Shown here: positions 44,868 through 53,137 of the stretch, piece after piece
Layout: the number at the start of each line of letters is the position of its first letter
Position numbering within the stretch: the first letter of the stretch is position 1
Translations under genes and position numbers: made by a program
The notes under the pieces: model-generated
The model's database searches: none
What the model was told of the DNA's origin: nothing
Seen by the model: only the letters and a program-made list of their open reading frames with translations
Origin: UBA5239 sp040394635
GTDB lineage: Bacteria > Verrucomicrobiota > Lentisphaeria > Victivallales > Victivallaceae
DNA: 64,000 nucleotides
Direction of reading: 5' to 3'
Assembly (NCBI GenBank): GCA_040394635.1
Contig: JBEBRW010000005.1
Location: 67,302-131,301, forward strand

Positions 44868-44958
44868 CCACGAAAAACACGAAATTTCACGAAAAAAATT
44901 CAATTAACCGCCGGACCGGCGGTCAATAATGTTCGTGTCTTTTCGTGTTTTTCGTGGA
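44868..44958. repeat. 91-bp symmetric inverted repeat (CACGAAA units)
   Basis: TCCACGAAAAACACGAAA (44868-44885) is matched by its exact complement near 44940-44957. Between them is ACCGCCGGACCGGCGGT (44907-44923), a perfect palindrome around one base. It lies between the ECF gene start and the AraC gene end, both on the minus strand. The best copy of a repeat also present at 10641. Confidence 0.75.
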
Positions 44959-44974
44959 CTCTTCCCATATAACC

Positions 44975-45772
44975 TTATCCGTGCTTACGCAGCTGCGACG
45001 GGGTTTTGCCGAAGCGCCGGTAAATCACCTTGGCGAAATAATTCTGATCGCTGAACCCGGTGCTTTCGGCGATTTCCTTGATCGAATAATCGGTGTCGCG
45101 CAGCAATTTCATCGCCTCCTGTACCCGGAAACTGACCAGGTATTCGGTCGGCGGCATTCCGAAATGTTGCCTGGCGATCCGGCTCAGCGTCGTCCGGTGG
45201 ATTCCCAGCTGCCCGGCCAGCTCCTCCACGCCCGCCGCGCGGTCCTGGTAATGTTCCTCGACCAGCGCCTTGAACTTGTCCGCCACCTGGTTTTCGGCAG
45301 CGGCGGGTGCGAAACGCGACAGCGACAGGATTTCATAGCAAACCGCGCCCGCCCGGTACTCGCCGTCGCCGCTCAGATTGCGGAGCTCGCGCTCCAGTTT
45401 CAGGAAAAGCTCCACCGGGCAGTTCCCGGCCGGACGCGCCTCCCGCGTCAGGTTAAAGGCGGAGATCACAAACTCCATATGCGGCCCGTCAAAGGTCATC
45501 CAGTAGTATTCCGAACCGTTTTCCAAGGCTTCGATCCGGTGGGCGTCGCCCGGCAGGTAGAAACAGACCTCGTCGCGCCCCAGCAGCCACTCCCGCTCGA
45601 GGTGCCGGAAACGTATTTTTCCCGCCACGCCCCAATACAGTTCGACGAATTCCTTGCGCATGGCGTGGTCCTGCCATCCGGCGTCCATGATATAGTGCCC
45701 GGTCGAGCGTGCCTGCAGCGGCGCCCGGATCGAGCCTTTGGCATAAGGGCGGTATATTGAGCGATGTTTCAT
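44975..45772 (-). CDS. AraC-family transcriptional regulator
   Basis: A 265-residue regulator with a cupin-like N-terminal sensor (WQDHAMRKEFVELYWGVAGKIRF, CFYLPGDAH) and two C-terminal HTH motifs (GVEELAGQLGIHRTTLSRIARQHFG; YSIKEIAESTGFSDQNYFAKVIYRRFGKTPSQLRK). It is divergent from the GH4 glycosidase gene, with 115 bp of symmetric DNA between, and probably activates it in the presence of a sugar such as an alpha-galactoside. The sequence supports the family strongly and the target by position only. Confidence 0.9.
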   Translation of the reverse strand: MKHRSIYRPYAKGSIRAPLQARSTGHYIMDAGWQDHAMRKEFVELYWGVAGKIRFRHLEREWLLGRDEVCFYLPGDAHRIEALENGSEYYWMTFDGPHMEFVISAFNLTREARPAGNCPVELFLKLERELRNLSGDGEYRAGAVCYEILSLSRFAPAAAENQVADKFKALVEEHYQDRAAGVEELAGQLGIHRTTLSRIARQHFGMPPTEYLVSFRVQEAMKLLRDTDYSIKEIAESTGFSDQNYFAKVIYRRFGKTPSQLRKHG

Positions 45773-45776
45773 AAGT

Positions 45777-45876
45777 GCTACCGATTTACTATTTATAATA
45801 CATTTTTACCATTGCAAATTCAAGCAATAAACGGTAAAATATATATAACAAAACCGCTACCATAATACTAAATCGG
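45777..45876. promoter_or_regulatory. Divergent control region of araC-type and GH4 genes
   Basis: Nested symmetry: TTTTACC (45804-45810) / GGTAAAA (45833-45839) and ATTGC (45811-45815) / GCAAT (45824-45828). Outer arms CCGATTTA (45781-45788) and TAAATCGG (45869-45876) are inverted, 80 bp apart, near each start codon. GCTACC occurs at both ends (45777 and 45856). Confidence 0.6.
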
Positions 45877-45887
45877 AGAGCGTTCTC

Positions 45888-47270
45888 ATGAAAAAAGGAC
45901 CGAAAATCGTCGTTATCGGGGCCGGAAGCTACTTCTTCGGCAAGCCGGTAATCTACAACATGATCCACAGTGAAATCCTGCGCGGCGGCACGCTGGCCCT
46001 GGTCGATACCGACCCCGCCGTGCTCGACACCATGATGAAACTGGCCAAACGCGCCAAAGAATACGCCGGCACCGACACCGAAATCATCGGCTCGGTCGAC
46101 CGCACGGAAGTCATGAAAGACGCCGACTTCGTGGTGCTCTCGTTTTCGTTCCGCAATGCCTATTACCGCGGCATCGACACCCGGATCGCCCTCAAATACG
46201 GCGTCACCATGTGTTCCAGCGACACCATCGGCCCCGGCGGCATCTTCCGCGCCATGCGTGAACTGCCCGAAATCCTGCGCGTGGCTGACGATGTCCGCCG
46301 TCTCGCCCCCAAAGCCTGGCTGATCAACTTCATCAACCCGACCTCCGTCATGGGCATCGGCCTGATGCGCCTCGCCCCGGACATCAGGAGCTTCGCGCTG
46401 TGCGACGGCAACCACGAGCCCTATGTCCGCAATATGTTCCTGCGCTGGATCGGCGTGCTCCCGGAGGATACACTGACCACTCCGCCCGAAGTCGACGCCA
46501 AATTCGACATGGCGATCACCGGCGTCAACCACTGCACCTGGCTGTTCAGGCTGAATTACGACGGCAAGGATTACCTGCCGAAGCTCCGCGAATTCGTCGC
46601 GACCCAGGCCGCCAAAGAATACGAAACCCAACCCAGCCCCAAGGCCAAGCCGCGGTTGAACATGAATTACGCGCTGGATCTGATGGATATCTACGGCGCT
46701 TATCCGACCGCCGTCAGCCATACCAAGGAGTACGTGCCGTTCTACCAGGGCTACGGCGTTTCGCCGGCCTTCCCGGAACCGATCATCGCTTTCGACGCCT
46801 ACAACCGCGCCGACGAAATGGCCGAAGCCTGGGCCGCCACCGAACGCCTCGCCAACGGCGAAGCATCCATCGAAGAGTTCTTCGAAAAGGGCCGCGGCGA
46901 CCATGCCACCGACATCATCGAAGCCATGTGGGGCGAACTCGGCAAAAAATTCTACATCAACACCTCCAACCGCGGCGCCGTCACCAACCTGCCGGACGAC
47001 GCTTTCCTGGAGCTGCGCTGCGATCTCAGCATGGAGGGCCCCAAGCCGATCAAGGTCGGCGACCTCCCGCGCGGCATCCTCGGCCTGACCCATCAGGTGC
47101 TCGACACCCATGAACTGACCGTGGAAGCCATTGCAAGTTGCGACCGCGCCAAACTGCTTCGCGCCATGCTCACCGATCCCATCGTCAACAACGTCGGCGA
47201 CGCCAAAAAGATCATCGAAGAGCTCCTGGAAGCCGAACGCGACCACCTCCCGGAAGGCTGGTACAAGTAA
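45888..47270 (+). CDS. GH4-family glycosidase (alpha-glucosidase/galactosidase type)
   Basis: A 460-residue NAD- and metal-dependent cytoplasmic glycosidase using redox-assisted elimination. The NAD motif is KIVVIGAGSYFFGKPVIYNMI (GxGS). Other family marks are INFINPTSVM, the metal/substrate segment ALCDGNHEP (usually C-x-G-N-x-P), and ITGVNHCTWLFRL. The C-terminal GNLPxG-type region appears as NTSNRGAVTNLPDDAFLE. GGAGAG precedes the ATG. Most relatives act on alpha-galactosides, alpha-glucosides or glucuronides. It is controlled, presumably, by the divergent AraC-type regulator. Confidence 0.9.
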   Translation: MKKGPKIVVIGAGSYFFGKPVIYNMIHSEILRGGTLALVDTDPAVLDTMMKLAKRAKEYAGTDTEIIGSVDRTEVMKDADFVVLSFSFRNAYYRGIDTRIALKYGVTMCSSDTIGPGGIFRAMRELPEILRVADDVRRLAPKAWLINFINPTSVMGIGLMRLAPDIRSFALCDGNHEPYVRNMFLRWIGVLPEDTLTTPPEVDAKFDMAITGVNHCTWLFRLNYDGKDYLPKLREFVATQAAKEYETQPSPKAKPRLNMNYALDLMDIYGAYPTAVSHTKEYVPFYQGYGVSPAFPEPIIAFDAYNRADEMAEAWAATERLANGEASIEEFFEKGRGDHATDIIEAMWGELGKKFYINTSNRGAVTNLPDDAFLELRCDLSMEGPKPIKVGDLPRGILGLTHQVLDTHELTVEAIASCDRAKLLRAMLTDPIVNNVGDAKKIIEELLEAERDHLPEGWYK

Positions 47271-47292
47271 ACCGGATAACGAATTCCAACAT

Positions 47293-47327
47293 ACAAGAGC
47301 ACCGGATACTCAATTCGGTGCTCTTGT
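47293..47327 (+). terminator. Perfect 12-bp hairpin after the GH4 gene
   Basis: ACAAGAGCACCG (47293-47304) pairs with CGGTGCTCTTGT (47316-47327), 11-nt loop. No real T tract follows, so termination may be inefficient or the hairpin may stabilise the transcript's end. Confidence 0.6.
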
Positions 47328-47444
47328 ACTCTTCAAATGCCCAAAATTTCCGCAATATCCGGCATGGAATCTTGATTTTTCGGTTTAGGGAATTAATATA
47401 AGTATGATTTTGTTGAAAAAGTAAATTTCCCGGAAACAGGTGAT

Positions 47445-49448
47445 ATGCAAAATTATATTTATCATTTCTCTTTTATGATCGCTTTTGTCCTGTTGAATTT
47501 CATTCCGGCGCTGGGGGCATTCTATCTCGCACGCTTTCTGAACAGAGGCGGACGGGCGGAACTTTTCCTGCTGATGATCCTGATTTACTTTTTCGAGGCG
47601 CTTGTGGCGTTCGGACTGCCGGGGTTGTTTGGACAGTTGAACTATGTCGTCTGCGGCGTCGCCAACGCGGTGATCGGCGGTGCCCTCTGCTTTTTCAAAC
47701 GCTTTGAGAAGAAATTGCCGCCTGCCGTTCCGCTCCTGGCCGGCGAAAAACTTCTGGCGGCCTCCGCTGTCGCGATCCTGCTCCTGCGCTTTTACTGGGC
47801 CTCCTTCATGCACAGCGGCACGGATGCCTTCCTGTATCATTTGTATTATCCGGCGATGTGGTTGACGGAAGGAAAGATTTATCCTGTTTCGCTGGCCGGG
47901 CTTCCCCATGAATATTTTCCCGTTTACGGAGAAATTCTGTATGGGTGGTTCATGCTGCCGTTCGGAGATGAATCTTTTGCATTTTTCCTGCAGTTGACCA
48001 GCATCGTCATGGCTGGTCTCGCGATCCTCGCCGTGACCGAAACCTTCGGATTCAGGCGGATCGACGGCCTGGCGGCCGTCAACCTCATGATCTTTACCAG
48101 CATCATCGGGGAAAATTCGCTCCTGGGATACACGGACGTGTTGAACGGCGCTTTTCTTTTGGCCGGGGCCTCGCTGCTCCTTATCGGGGCCCTGCGAAAC
48201 GACAACAAGGCGGCGATTGTCGCCGGCTGTACCCTGGGCTGCTCCGCCGCCATCAAGTACAGCGGCTTAATGCTCACGCCGTTGCTGACCGCCGGACTGT
48301 TGATCTTTCTGGTTTTACACCGGAAAAAACTGTGGAAATTCGCGCTGATTCTCGCCGCTTCCGCCTGCGTGGCGGCGGTGCCTTCTTACCTGGCAAACTG
48401 GATCAGAACCGGGAATCCGTTCTATCCGGTCAAAATCATGCCCGCCGGAATCCCGCTGTTTCCCAATGGAATCGAGTTTGAGCGCCCCACCTCCGGCTTG
48501 AGACTCGATACCTGGAAAATGTTTGTGAACTCCAATGTCTGGGATATGAATACCGCCTCCGGAATTTTTTATCTGGCGCTGCCGGTGCTGGCGATTCTGC
48601 TGTTTATTTTCTGCCGTCCGAAGCTGAAAAAACAATTTATTTTTCCCTTTTTAGCTGTGATGTTAATTCTCCTCGGCATCGTCCAGCTTTCCTTTTATCC
48701 CTCCATGGCGCAGGCCAGGCAGATTATTCCGCTGCTGATGTGCTTTCCCCTCCTCGTTTTGCCGGTTGCGAATACTTTTCTTCGCGGCCGCTCCGGCATC
48801 AATATGCTTGCCGGTGCCGCGGGGGTCCTGCTCCTGTGTTTCCTGCTCTCGCATATTTCCCACCTGGCGAAAATGATCTTCATGTGGGCCGTGGTGTGCG
48901 CCTTCCTGCTGCTTTTATGCTTTTGGCGGGACCGTTACTTCCGGTACGGTATCCTGCTGGCGTGCGCGATCCTGATTTTTTGCCTGCCGCTTTGTTTTCA
49001 GATACGGATCGGTTCAAAACTCGCCAATGCCCGCCGTTTTGGCGGCCCGGGGGGCGGGATGTCCGTCGAAATCGTCTGGAACCGGCATGTTGAAACCAAA
49101 AAAGCCATCAATATCGCTTCCGTCGGCTCGTGGTACAACTTTCTTTACCTCGCAGATATGTCGGGAAATAAAGTCGTGTACATTCCGGTCAATGAGAAAA
49201 ATTCAACTCATCCACATGATTTTGCCACGTATCAGGAGATACGGGACAATCCGGTGCCTTATTCCGTCTGGCTCTCCCGCCTGCGTGAGGCGAATATCGA
49301 TTACCTTGTCGTCGATTATTCCGCGCATTTCGACTTTATGACGAATCTTGAACAGGAGGTCCGGTGGGCGGAGGCGCATCCCGAAACCTTCGAGAAACTC
49401 TTCGATACCGGGAAAATACTCTTCTTCCGGCTGAAACCGAAGCAGTGA
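47445..49448 (+). CDS. Polytopic membrane protein, GT-C glycosyltransferase-like
   Basis: A 667-residue inner-membrane protein with about a dozen hydrophobic helices and a soluble C-terminal ~150 residues. The loop after the third or fourth helix reads SGTDAFLYHLYYPAMWLTEGKIY, like the first acidic loop of GT-C/PMT-type transferases that use lipid-linked sugars; a second is TSIIGENSLLGYTDVLNGAF. AGGTGAT precedes the ATG. No neighbouring gene shows which polymer it modifies. Family membership is plausible rather than proven. Confidence 0.65.
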   Translation: MQNYIYHFSFMIAFVLLNFIPALGAFYLARFLNRGGRAELFLLMILIYFFEALVAFGLPGLFGQLNYVVCGVANAVIGGALCFFKRFEKKLPPAVPLLAGEKLLAASAVAILLLRFYWASFMHSGTDAFLYHLYYPAMWLTEGKIYPVSLAGLPHEYFPVYGEILYGWFMLPFGDESFAFFLQLTSIVMAGLAILAVTETFGFRRIDGLAAVNLMIFTSIIGENSLLGYTDVLNGAFLLAGASLLLIGALRNDNKAAIVAGCTLGCSAAIKYSGLMLTPLLTAGLLIFLVLHRKKLWKFALILAASACVAAVPSYLANWIRTGNPFYPVKIMPAGIPLFPNGIEFERPTSGLRLDTWKMFVNSNVWDMNTASGIFYLALPVLAILLFIFCRPKLKKQFIFPFLAVMLILLGIVQLSFYPSMAQARQIIPLLMCFPLLVLPVANTFLRGRSGINMLAGAAGVLLLCFLLSHISHLAKMIFMWAVVCAFLLLLCFWRDRYFRYGILLACAILIFCLPLCFQIRIGSKLANARRFGGPGGGMSVEIVWNRHVETKKAINIASVGSWYNFLYLADMSGNKVVYIPVNEKNSTHPHDFATYQEIRDNPVPYSVWLSRLREANIDYLVVDYSAHFDFMTNLEQEVRWAEAHPETFEKLFDTGKILFFRLKPKQ

Positions 49449-49456
49449 TTTCAGCG

Positions 49457-49479
49457 CGGGGGGCGGAGTAGCGCCCCCG
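49457..49479. terminator. GC-rich hairpin between convergent genes
   Basis: CGGGGG (49457-49462) pairs with CCCCCG (49474-49479), with an inner GC pair after a bulge, between stops at 49448 and 49494. Only TTCTT follows, so it is a weak terminator candidate. Confidence 0.45.
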
Positions 49480-49493
49480 TTCTTAATCCACTC

Positions 49494-50753
49494 TTATTTT
49501 GCGCCGAGGACCTGGTCCAGGCGCTTTCCGCCGGTGGGAATCCAATAGGCGTGAGTTTGCGTCGTGGAAGTGTCGATTTGTTTTTTGACGTTTTCCGGGA
49601 GACTGTTGTAGGTGGCGTAGACCGAAGTCGGCACGCAGGTTTCGTCGATGAAACCGACCGACATGATGGTTTCGCATTTGATGCGTTTGGCGAAGAACGC
49701 GCCGTCGTAGTAACCGACGGTATCATAAACCTTCTGGTCGTTGGGCTTGCCGTCCGTCAGCCTGACCCATTTGGGCCAGCCGGAGATGCGCCCGGCCATG
49801 ACGCCATAATGATCGCACAGGGCGGGTTTGTTCGGCATGCAGAGCGTCACTTTCGGCTCCATGGCCGCCGCTGCCAGCGCCTGGCCGCCGCCCTGGCTGT
49901 GACCCAGGACGATCAGGGTTTTGCCGTCCCATTCCGGCAGGGACATGACGTAATCCATGGCGCGCATCACACGCAGGAACATGCCGTGGAAGTAGATTTT
50001 TTCGCGGTCATTGGCGGGAAACCAGGGGTAGTTTTTGAGTTTGCCTTTGTTGATTTCGTCGTAGTATTCCTTGGGCTGGCCGTTTTCGATGCCGTGGGCG
50101 TTTACGTCGAAATAAATCGCATTGGATTTGAAGCGTTTATTGGCGCTGCGGACGCCGGCGCCGTGGTACTCCACCACGGCCTTCAGCGAACCGGGCTCGG
50201 CGTTCACGGGCATGGTCAGGAAACCGGATACCGGCATACCGCCGGCGCAGTCGACCTTCACGTCGAAACATTTGAATTTGCCCTGCTGGTCTTTCGGCAC
50301 TTCGGCTTCAGTCAAAGTAGCCTTGACGGGGACCGCGTTGAGCTTCTCGCGCTGTGCCTGCCAGAAGGCGTCGAAATCCTTCGGTTCGTCCGCGCCGGGC
50401 TTGATGGTCAGCGGGTCGACCATGGCGCCGATTTTGCGGGTGATTTTCTTGCCGTCTTTGCCGTCGATGGTGACGGCAAACAGTACCCAGCCGGCAGTGT
50501 CGGCGGTAATCTCGATGGTCCGTTCGGCTTCGTTGAAACCGGCTTTAGCTTTCTTGCCGTCGATGGATACGAAAGGGGTGATCGTGACCTCAGCCGATTT
50601 GCCTTCGTCGGTGACGGTGACCTTGGCGACGATCTTTTCGCCCTTCGTGTAGATGCCGTCCTGCTTGTTCAAGCTCATGTCCAGCTTGTAGTTTTCGGCG
50701 AAAAGCGCTGCGCCCGTCAGCAGCAGAACCAGTATTGCAAGTCTTTTTACCAT
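49494..50753 (-). CDS. Exported acetyl xylan esterase-like (CE7/AXE1) hydrolase
   Basis: A 419-residue exported protein (signal KRLAILVLLLTGAALFA). An N-terminal beta-sandwich of ~100 residues (GEKIVAKVTVTDEGKSAEVTI) is followed by an alpha/beta hydrolase of the acetyl xylan esterase family: FDAFWQAQREKLNAVPVKATL at its start, nucleophile in LIVLGHSQGGGQALAAAA, the acid in SVGFIDETCVPT, and the His in TTQTHAYWIP. Such enzymes remove acetyl groups from xylan or cephalosporins. Start ATG 50753 has AGGAGG seven bases upstream. It follows a pseudopilin gene, both on the minus strand and divergent from a TrmB regulator. Confidence 0.88.
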   Translation of the reverse strand: MVKRLAILVLLLTGAALFAENYKLDMSLNKQDGIYTKGEKIVAKVTVTDEGKSAEVTITPFVSIDGKKAKAGFNEAERTIEITADTAGWVLFAVTIDGKDGKKITRKIGAMVDPLTIKPGADEPKDFDAFWQAQREKLNAVPVKATLTEAEVPKDQQGKFKCFDVKVDCAGGMPVSGFLTMPVNAEPGSLKAVVEYHGAGVRSANKRFKSNAIYFDVNAHGIENGQPKEYYDEINKGKLKNYPWFPANDREKIYFHGMFLRVMRAMDYVMSLPEWDGKTLIVLGHSQGGGQALAAAAMEPKVTLCMPNKPALCDHYGVMAGRISGWPKWVRLTDGKPNDQKVYDTVGYYDGAFFAKRIKCETIMSVGFIDETCVPTSVYATYNSLPENVKKQIDTSTTQTHAYWIPTGGKRLDQVLGAK

Positions 50754-50811
50754 CGAAATCCTCCTGATGTTAGTCTGATAAACTAACACCGGAGACGCGG
50801 ATTTTCAACTG

Positions 50812-51600
50812 TTATTCGTTGGGATCGCCGATATTCCACTTGAACCAGCGTTCGGCAATTTCATTGGACGTGCCGATGGGACCGCCGAATTCGGTATATC
50901 CTTTGGCGTCGACATGGCCGTCCAGCCACAGGATATTGGCGCGCTTGTTGTGGTTCAAACCGGCCCGGTGCCAGTTGGTGAGCGGGGTCGAAGCGGTACC
51001 GGCTCCGGGGACGAATGAACGTCTTTCGCGATCGGCCTCGGTGTCGCCATAGCTGAAATTGCCGTCGACAAGAATCAGCTTTTCGCTCGGATTGTCGTGG
51101 CAGGAAGCGACTTTCCTGCCGAGGGCCTTGCCGGTGGGCGCGGGCGGATTGCTGTACTGGGTCTGGCTGGAGTACCAGTTGATGACATAGCTGACTTTGC
51201 ATTTCATGGGTTCGGATTTGAAACCGAAATAATTGATTTCGCTGGGGCAGGCATAGGTGGAGGAAACGGCTTTGGAGAGTTCGTCGCGATCGGCGGTTTT
51301 CACTTCTTTGCCGGTCTCATGGGCCGCCAGTACGTGGAACCAGCGAAGCCCGGTGGTGACGGTGGCAGCGGAGCCGGGAGCGGCATCAACAAAACTCGGC
51401 GGCATATGGTCGTCGTGATCGTCCACATACAGCCGTATCGACAGGCCAAGCTGTTTCAGGTTATTGGTACAGCTGATGGCGCGCGCTTTTTCGCGGGCGG
51501 CATTCAGAGCAGGCAGCAGCATTGCCGCCAGGATAGCAATAATTGCAATGACGACGAGGAGCTCGATAAGTGTAAAAAATCGGACTTTATAATTTACCAT
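50812..51600 (-). CDS. Type II pseudopilin-like protein with H-X9-DG C-terminus
   Basis: A 262-residue protein with prepilin leader NYKVRFFTLIELLVV, helix, and NAAREKARAISCTNNLKQLG. The C-terminal motif is HNKRANILWLDGHVDAKG. GGAGA precedes the ATG. It is first in a two-gene minus-strand unit with the esterase and shares its upstream region with the TrmB-type regulator, the fifth pseudopilin here next to both a regulator and an exported carbohydrate enzyme. Confidence 0.88.
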   Translation of the reverse strand: MVNYKVRFFTLIELLVVIAIIAILAAMLLPALNAAREKARAISCTNNLKQLGLSIRLYVDDHDDHMPPSFVDAAPGSAATVTTGLRWFHVLAAHETGKEVKTADRDELSKAVSSTYACPSEINYFGFKSEPMKCKVSYVINWYSSQTQYSNPPAPTGKALGRKVASCHDNPSEKLILVDGNFSYGDTEADRERRSFVPGAGTASTPLTNWHRAGLNHNKRANILWLDGHVDAKGYTEFGGPIGTSNEIAERWFKWNIGDPNE

Positions 51601-51636
51601 GATTTGATTCTCCGTTGATTATGGTGTACTGTGTCT

Positions 51637-51665
51637 ATTATAACATATATTTTGGGCCAAGTCAA
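51637..51665 (-). promoter_or_regulatory. Promoter of the pseudopilin/esterase unit
   Basis: TTGACT (51665-51660) and TATAAT (51642-51637) on the minus strand, 17-bp spacer. The 18-bp palindrome at 51678-51695 lies 12 bp upstream of the -35 box, where an activator would bind. Confidence 0.75.
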
Positions 51666-51677
51666 TAAAATACGGGG

Positions 51678-51695
51678 TGTCGGAAAATACCGACA
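51678..51695. promoter_or_regulatory. Palindromic site TGTCGG-N6-CCGACA
   Basis: TGTCGGAAAATACCGACA has perfect 6-bp arms. It is between the esterase-unit promoter and the TrmB gene start at 51716, so it can serve both as activator site and as self-repression site for TrmB. Confidence 0.6.
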
Positions 51696-51715
51696 AAGAA
51701 GGCAGGAGACGGAAT

Positions 51716-52492
51716 ATGGATGATGTTGCTCTGGAACTCGTTAAGCTTGGGTTCGGCGAGAAGAAGGCGGAGCTTTACCTGGCGTTGCTGCGTCAGGGCG
51801 GCGGCAGCGCGGCGCAACTGGCCGAGGCGGCGGGCATCAAGCGAACCACGGCTTATGAACTGCTGGAGGAACTGTGCGAAGAGAACCTGGCGGCATTTAC
51901 TTCGGTAGGAAACCGGCGGCATTTTATTGCCGAGGCGCCGGAGGGGCTCGACCTGCGGTTGAAGCGGCAGCAGCAGGTACTGGACCGGATCATGCCGGAG
52001 CTGGTTCAGCTGGGACAGGTGAACAAACGGATGCTGCGGGTGCGCTATTTCGAGGGGGTAAGCGGTTCGATCTTCGTGCACGAGGAAATACTGCGCAAGA
52101 CCCGCAAGGAGTATTATTACTTCGGCTCCATGGCCACGTTTCACGCGACCACCACGCCGGAATACCGCAAGGAATACGTGGCCAAGCGCATCGCCAAGGG
52201 CATCTGGTCCAACGCCTTGCTGCTTAACGACGGCTATGCCGAAGAGTATCCGGAGCTGCTGCCCGGCCAGAAGAACCTCCGCCGGGTCCGTTACCTGGAG
52301 AACAGCGGGAACCTGTTGATCGCCAATACCATTCTCTTTGAGGGATTGATCGCGATATACGCCCTGCCGCAGGACAATTATTCGATGATCATCAACAGCG
52401 AGAACCTCTATAATCTGCTGATGCTGCTATGGAAAGCATTGTGGAAAGTGAGTCCGGAAAGTGTTGGGGATTGCCGACAGAAAAAAAATTGA
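51716..52492 (+). CDS. TrmB-family transcriptional regulator
   Basis: A 258-residue regulator, TrmB-type: N-terminal winged helix (ALELVKLGFGEKKAELYLALLRQGGGSAAQLAEAAGIKRTTAYELLEELCEENL) and a C-terminal sensor/effector region (FEGVSGSIFVHEEILRKTRKEYYYFGS), similar to PLD-like TrmB C-domains. In archaea and some bacteria such proteins sense maltose or other sugars. ATG 51716 is chosen for GGAGAC before it. The divergent pseudopilin and esterase genes are its likely targets. After its stop lies an AT-rich stretch with a GGAAAAA/TTTTTCC hairpin (about 52540-52566). Confidence 0.85.
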   Translation: MDDVALELVKLGFGEKKAELYLALLRQGGGSAAQLAEAAGIKRTTAYELLEELCEENLAAFTSVGNRRHFIAEAPEGLDLRLKRQQQVLDRIMPELVQLGQVNKRMLRVRYFEGVSGSIFVHEEILRKTRKEYYYFGSMATFHATTTPEYRKEYVAKRIAKGIWSNALLLNDGYAEEYPELLPGQKNLRRVRYLENSGNLLIANTILFEGLIAIYALPQDNYSMIINSENLYNLLMLLWKALWKVSPESVGDCRQKKN

Positions 52493-52595
52493 TTTTTTTT
52501 ATTTTTTTATACTTTTCCAGGCCCGGCAGTACGGAAAAAATTTGAAAGAATTTTTCCACTATCGGTAATCTTAACCCAATGCTAACAAACTGTAT

Positions 52596-52623
52596 TTGCA
52601 AAATTTAGAAGTTGTACTATATT
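52596..52623 (+). promoter_or_regulatory. Promoter of the CBM48 protein gene
   Basis: TTGCAA (52596-52601) and TATATT (52618-52623), 16-bp spacer, with start about 25 bases before AGGAGGT of the gene at 52654. Confidence 0.55.
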
Positions 52624-52653
52624 ATAGACAAACACATTATAGGAGGTGTCATT

Positions 52654-53046
52654 ATGAGTGGAAAAGCTAATACTCCGGCGAAGGCCAAAAAAACTGTAGC
52701 GAAATCCGAAGCGCCGAAAGCCAAGAAGCCCGCAGTTAAGACTGCCGCGAAAACCGCGACCAAAGCCGTAGCGGCGGACGCCAAGAAGCGTCGTCATACT
52801 TTCTTCTACCAGGCCGAACCCGGCAGTGTGGTATCGGTAGCCGGTTGCTTCAACGAATGGAAGCCGAACGACAAGGTGCTGAAAGACAAAGACGGCAGCG
52901 GCTCGTATCAGTGCACGGTCATGCTTTCGCCCGGGACTTATCAGTATAAGTTCTGCGTGAATGACACCTGGTGCATCGACCCGGCCAACCCGAATTTCAC
53001 GCCCAACGACATGGGCACGCTGAACAGCGTTCTTGAAATCGAGTAA
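52654..53046 (+). CDS. CBM48 glycogen-binding protein with Lys/Ala-rich tail
   Basis: A 130-residue protein in two parts. Residues 1-46 are a Lys/Ala/Pro-rich, histone-H1-like tail (AKAKKTVAKSE, KTAAKTATKA). Residues ~48-130 form an E-set domain of the CBM48/AMPK-beta type: FFYQAEPGSVVSVAGCFNEW, then SPGTYQYKFCVNDTWCIDP and NSVLEIE. ATG 52654 has AGGAGG seven bases upstream. The alpha-glucan phosphorylase gene follows after a terminator, so a role at glycogen is likely. The tail could bind nucleic acid or a negatively charged surface. An unusual fusion, with no known precise counterpart to me. Confidence 0.75.
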   Translation: MSGKANTPAKAKKTVAKSEAPKAKKPAVKTAAKTATKAVAADAKKRRHTFFYQAEPGSVVSVAGCFNEWKPNDKVLKDKDGSGSYQCTVMLSPGTYQYKFCVNDTWCIDPANPNFTPNDMGTLNSVLEIE

Positions 53047-53077
53047 TTACTGTAAGCGATTCAATTGAACTTACGGG

Positions 53078-53107
53078 AGCGGGGCGGAAGATGCCCCGCT
53101 TTTTTTA
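53078..53107 (+). terminator. Intrinsic terminator after the CBM48 gene
   Basis: AGCGGGGC (53078-53085) pairs with GCCCCGCT (53093-53100), 7-nt loop, and runs into T7. The phosphorylase gene thus gets only readthrough or its own start. Confidence 0.92.
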
Positions 53108-53137
53108 ATTTAATTTTCAGAGAAGGGATCCGAATCG

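Noticed and set aside
45789..47246. A 485-codon minus-strand frame over the GH4 gene
   Set aside because: Gly/Val/Asp/His-rich shadow of a well-supported glycosidase.
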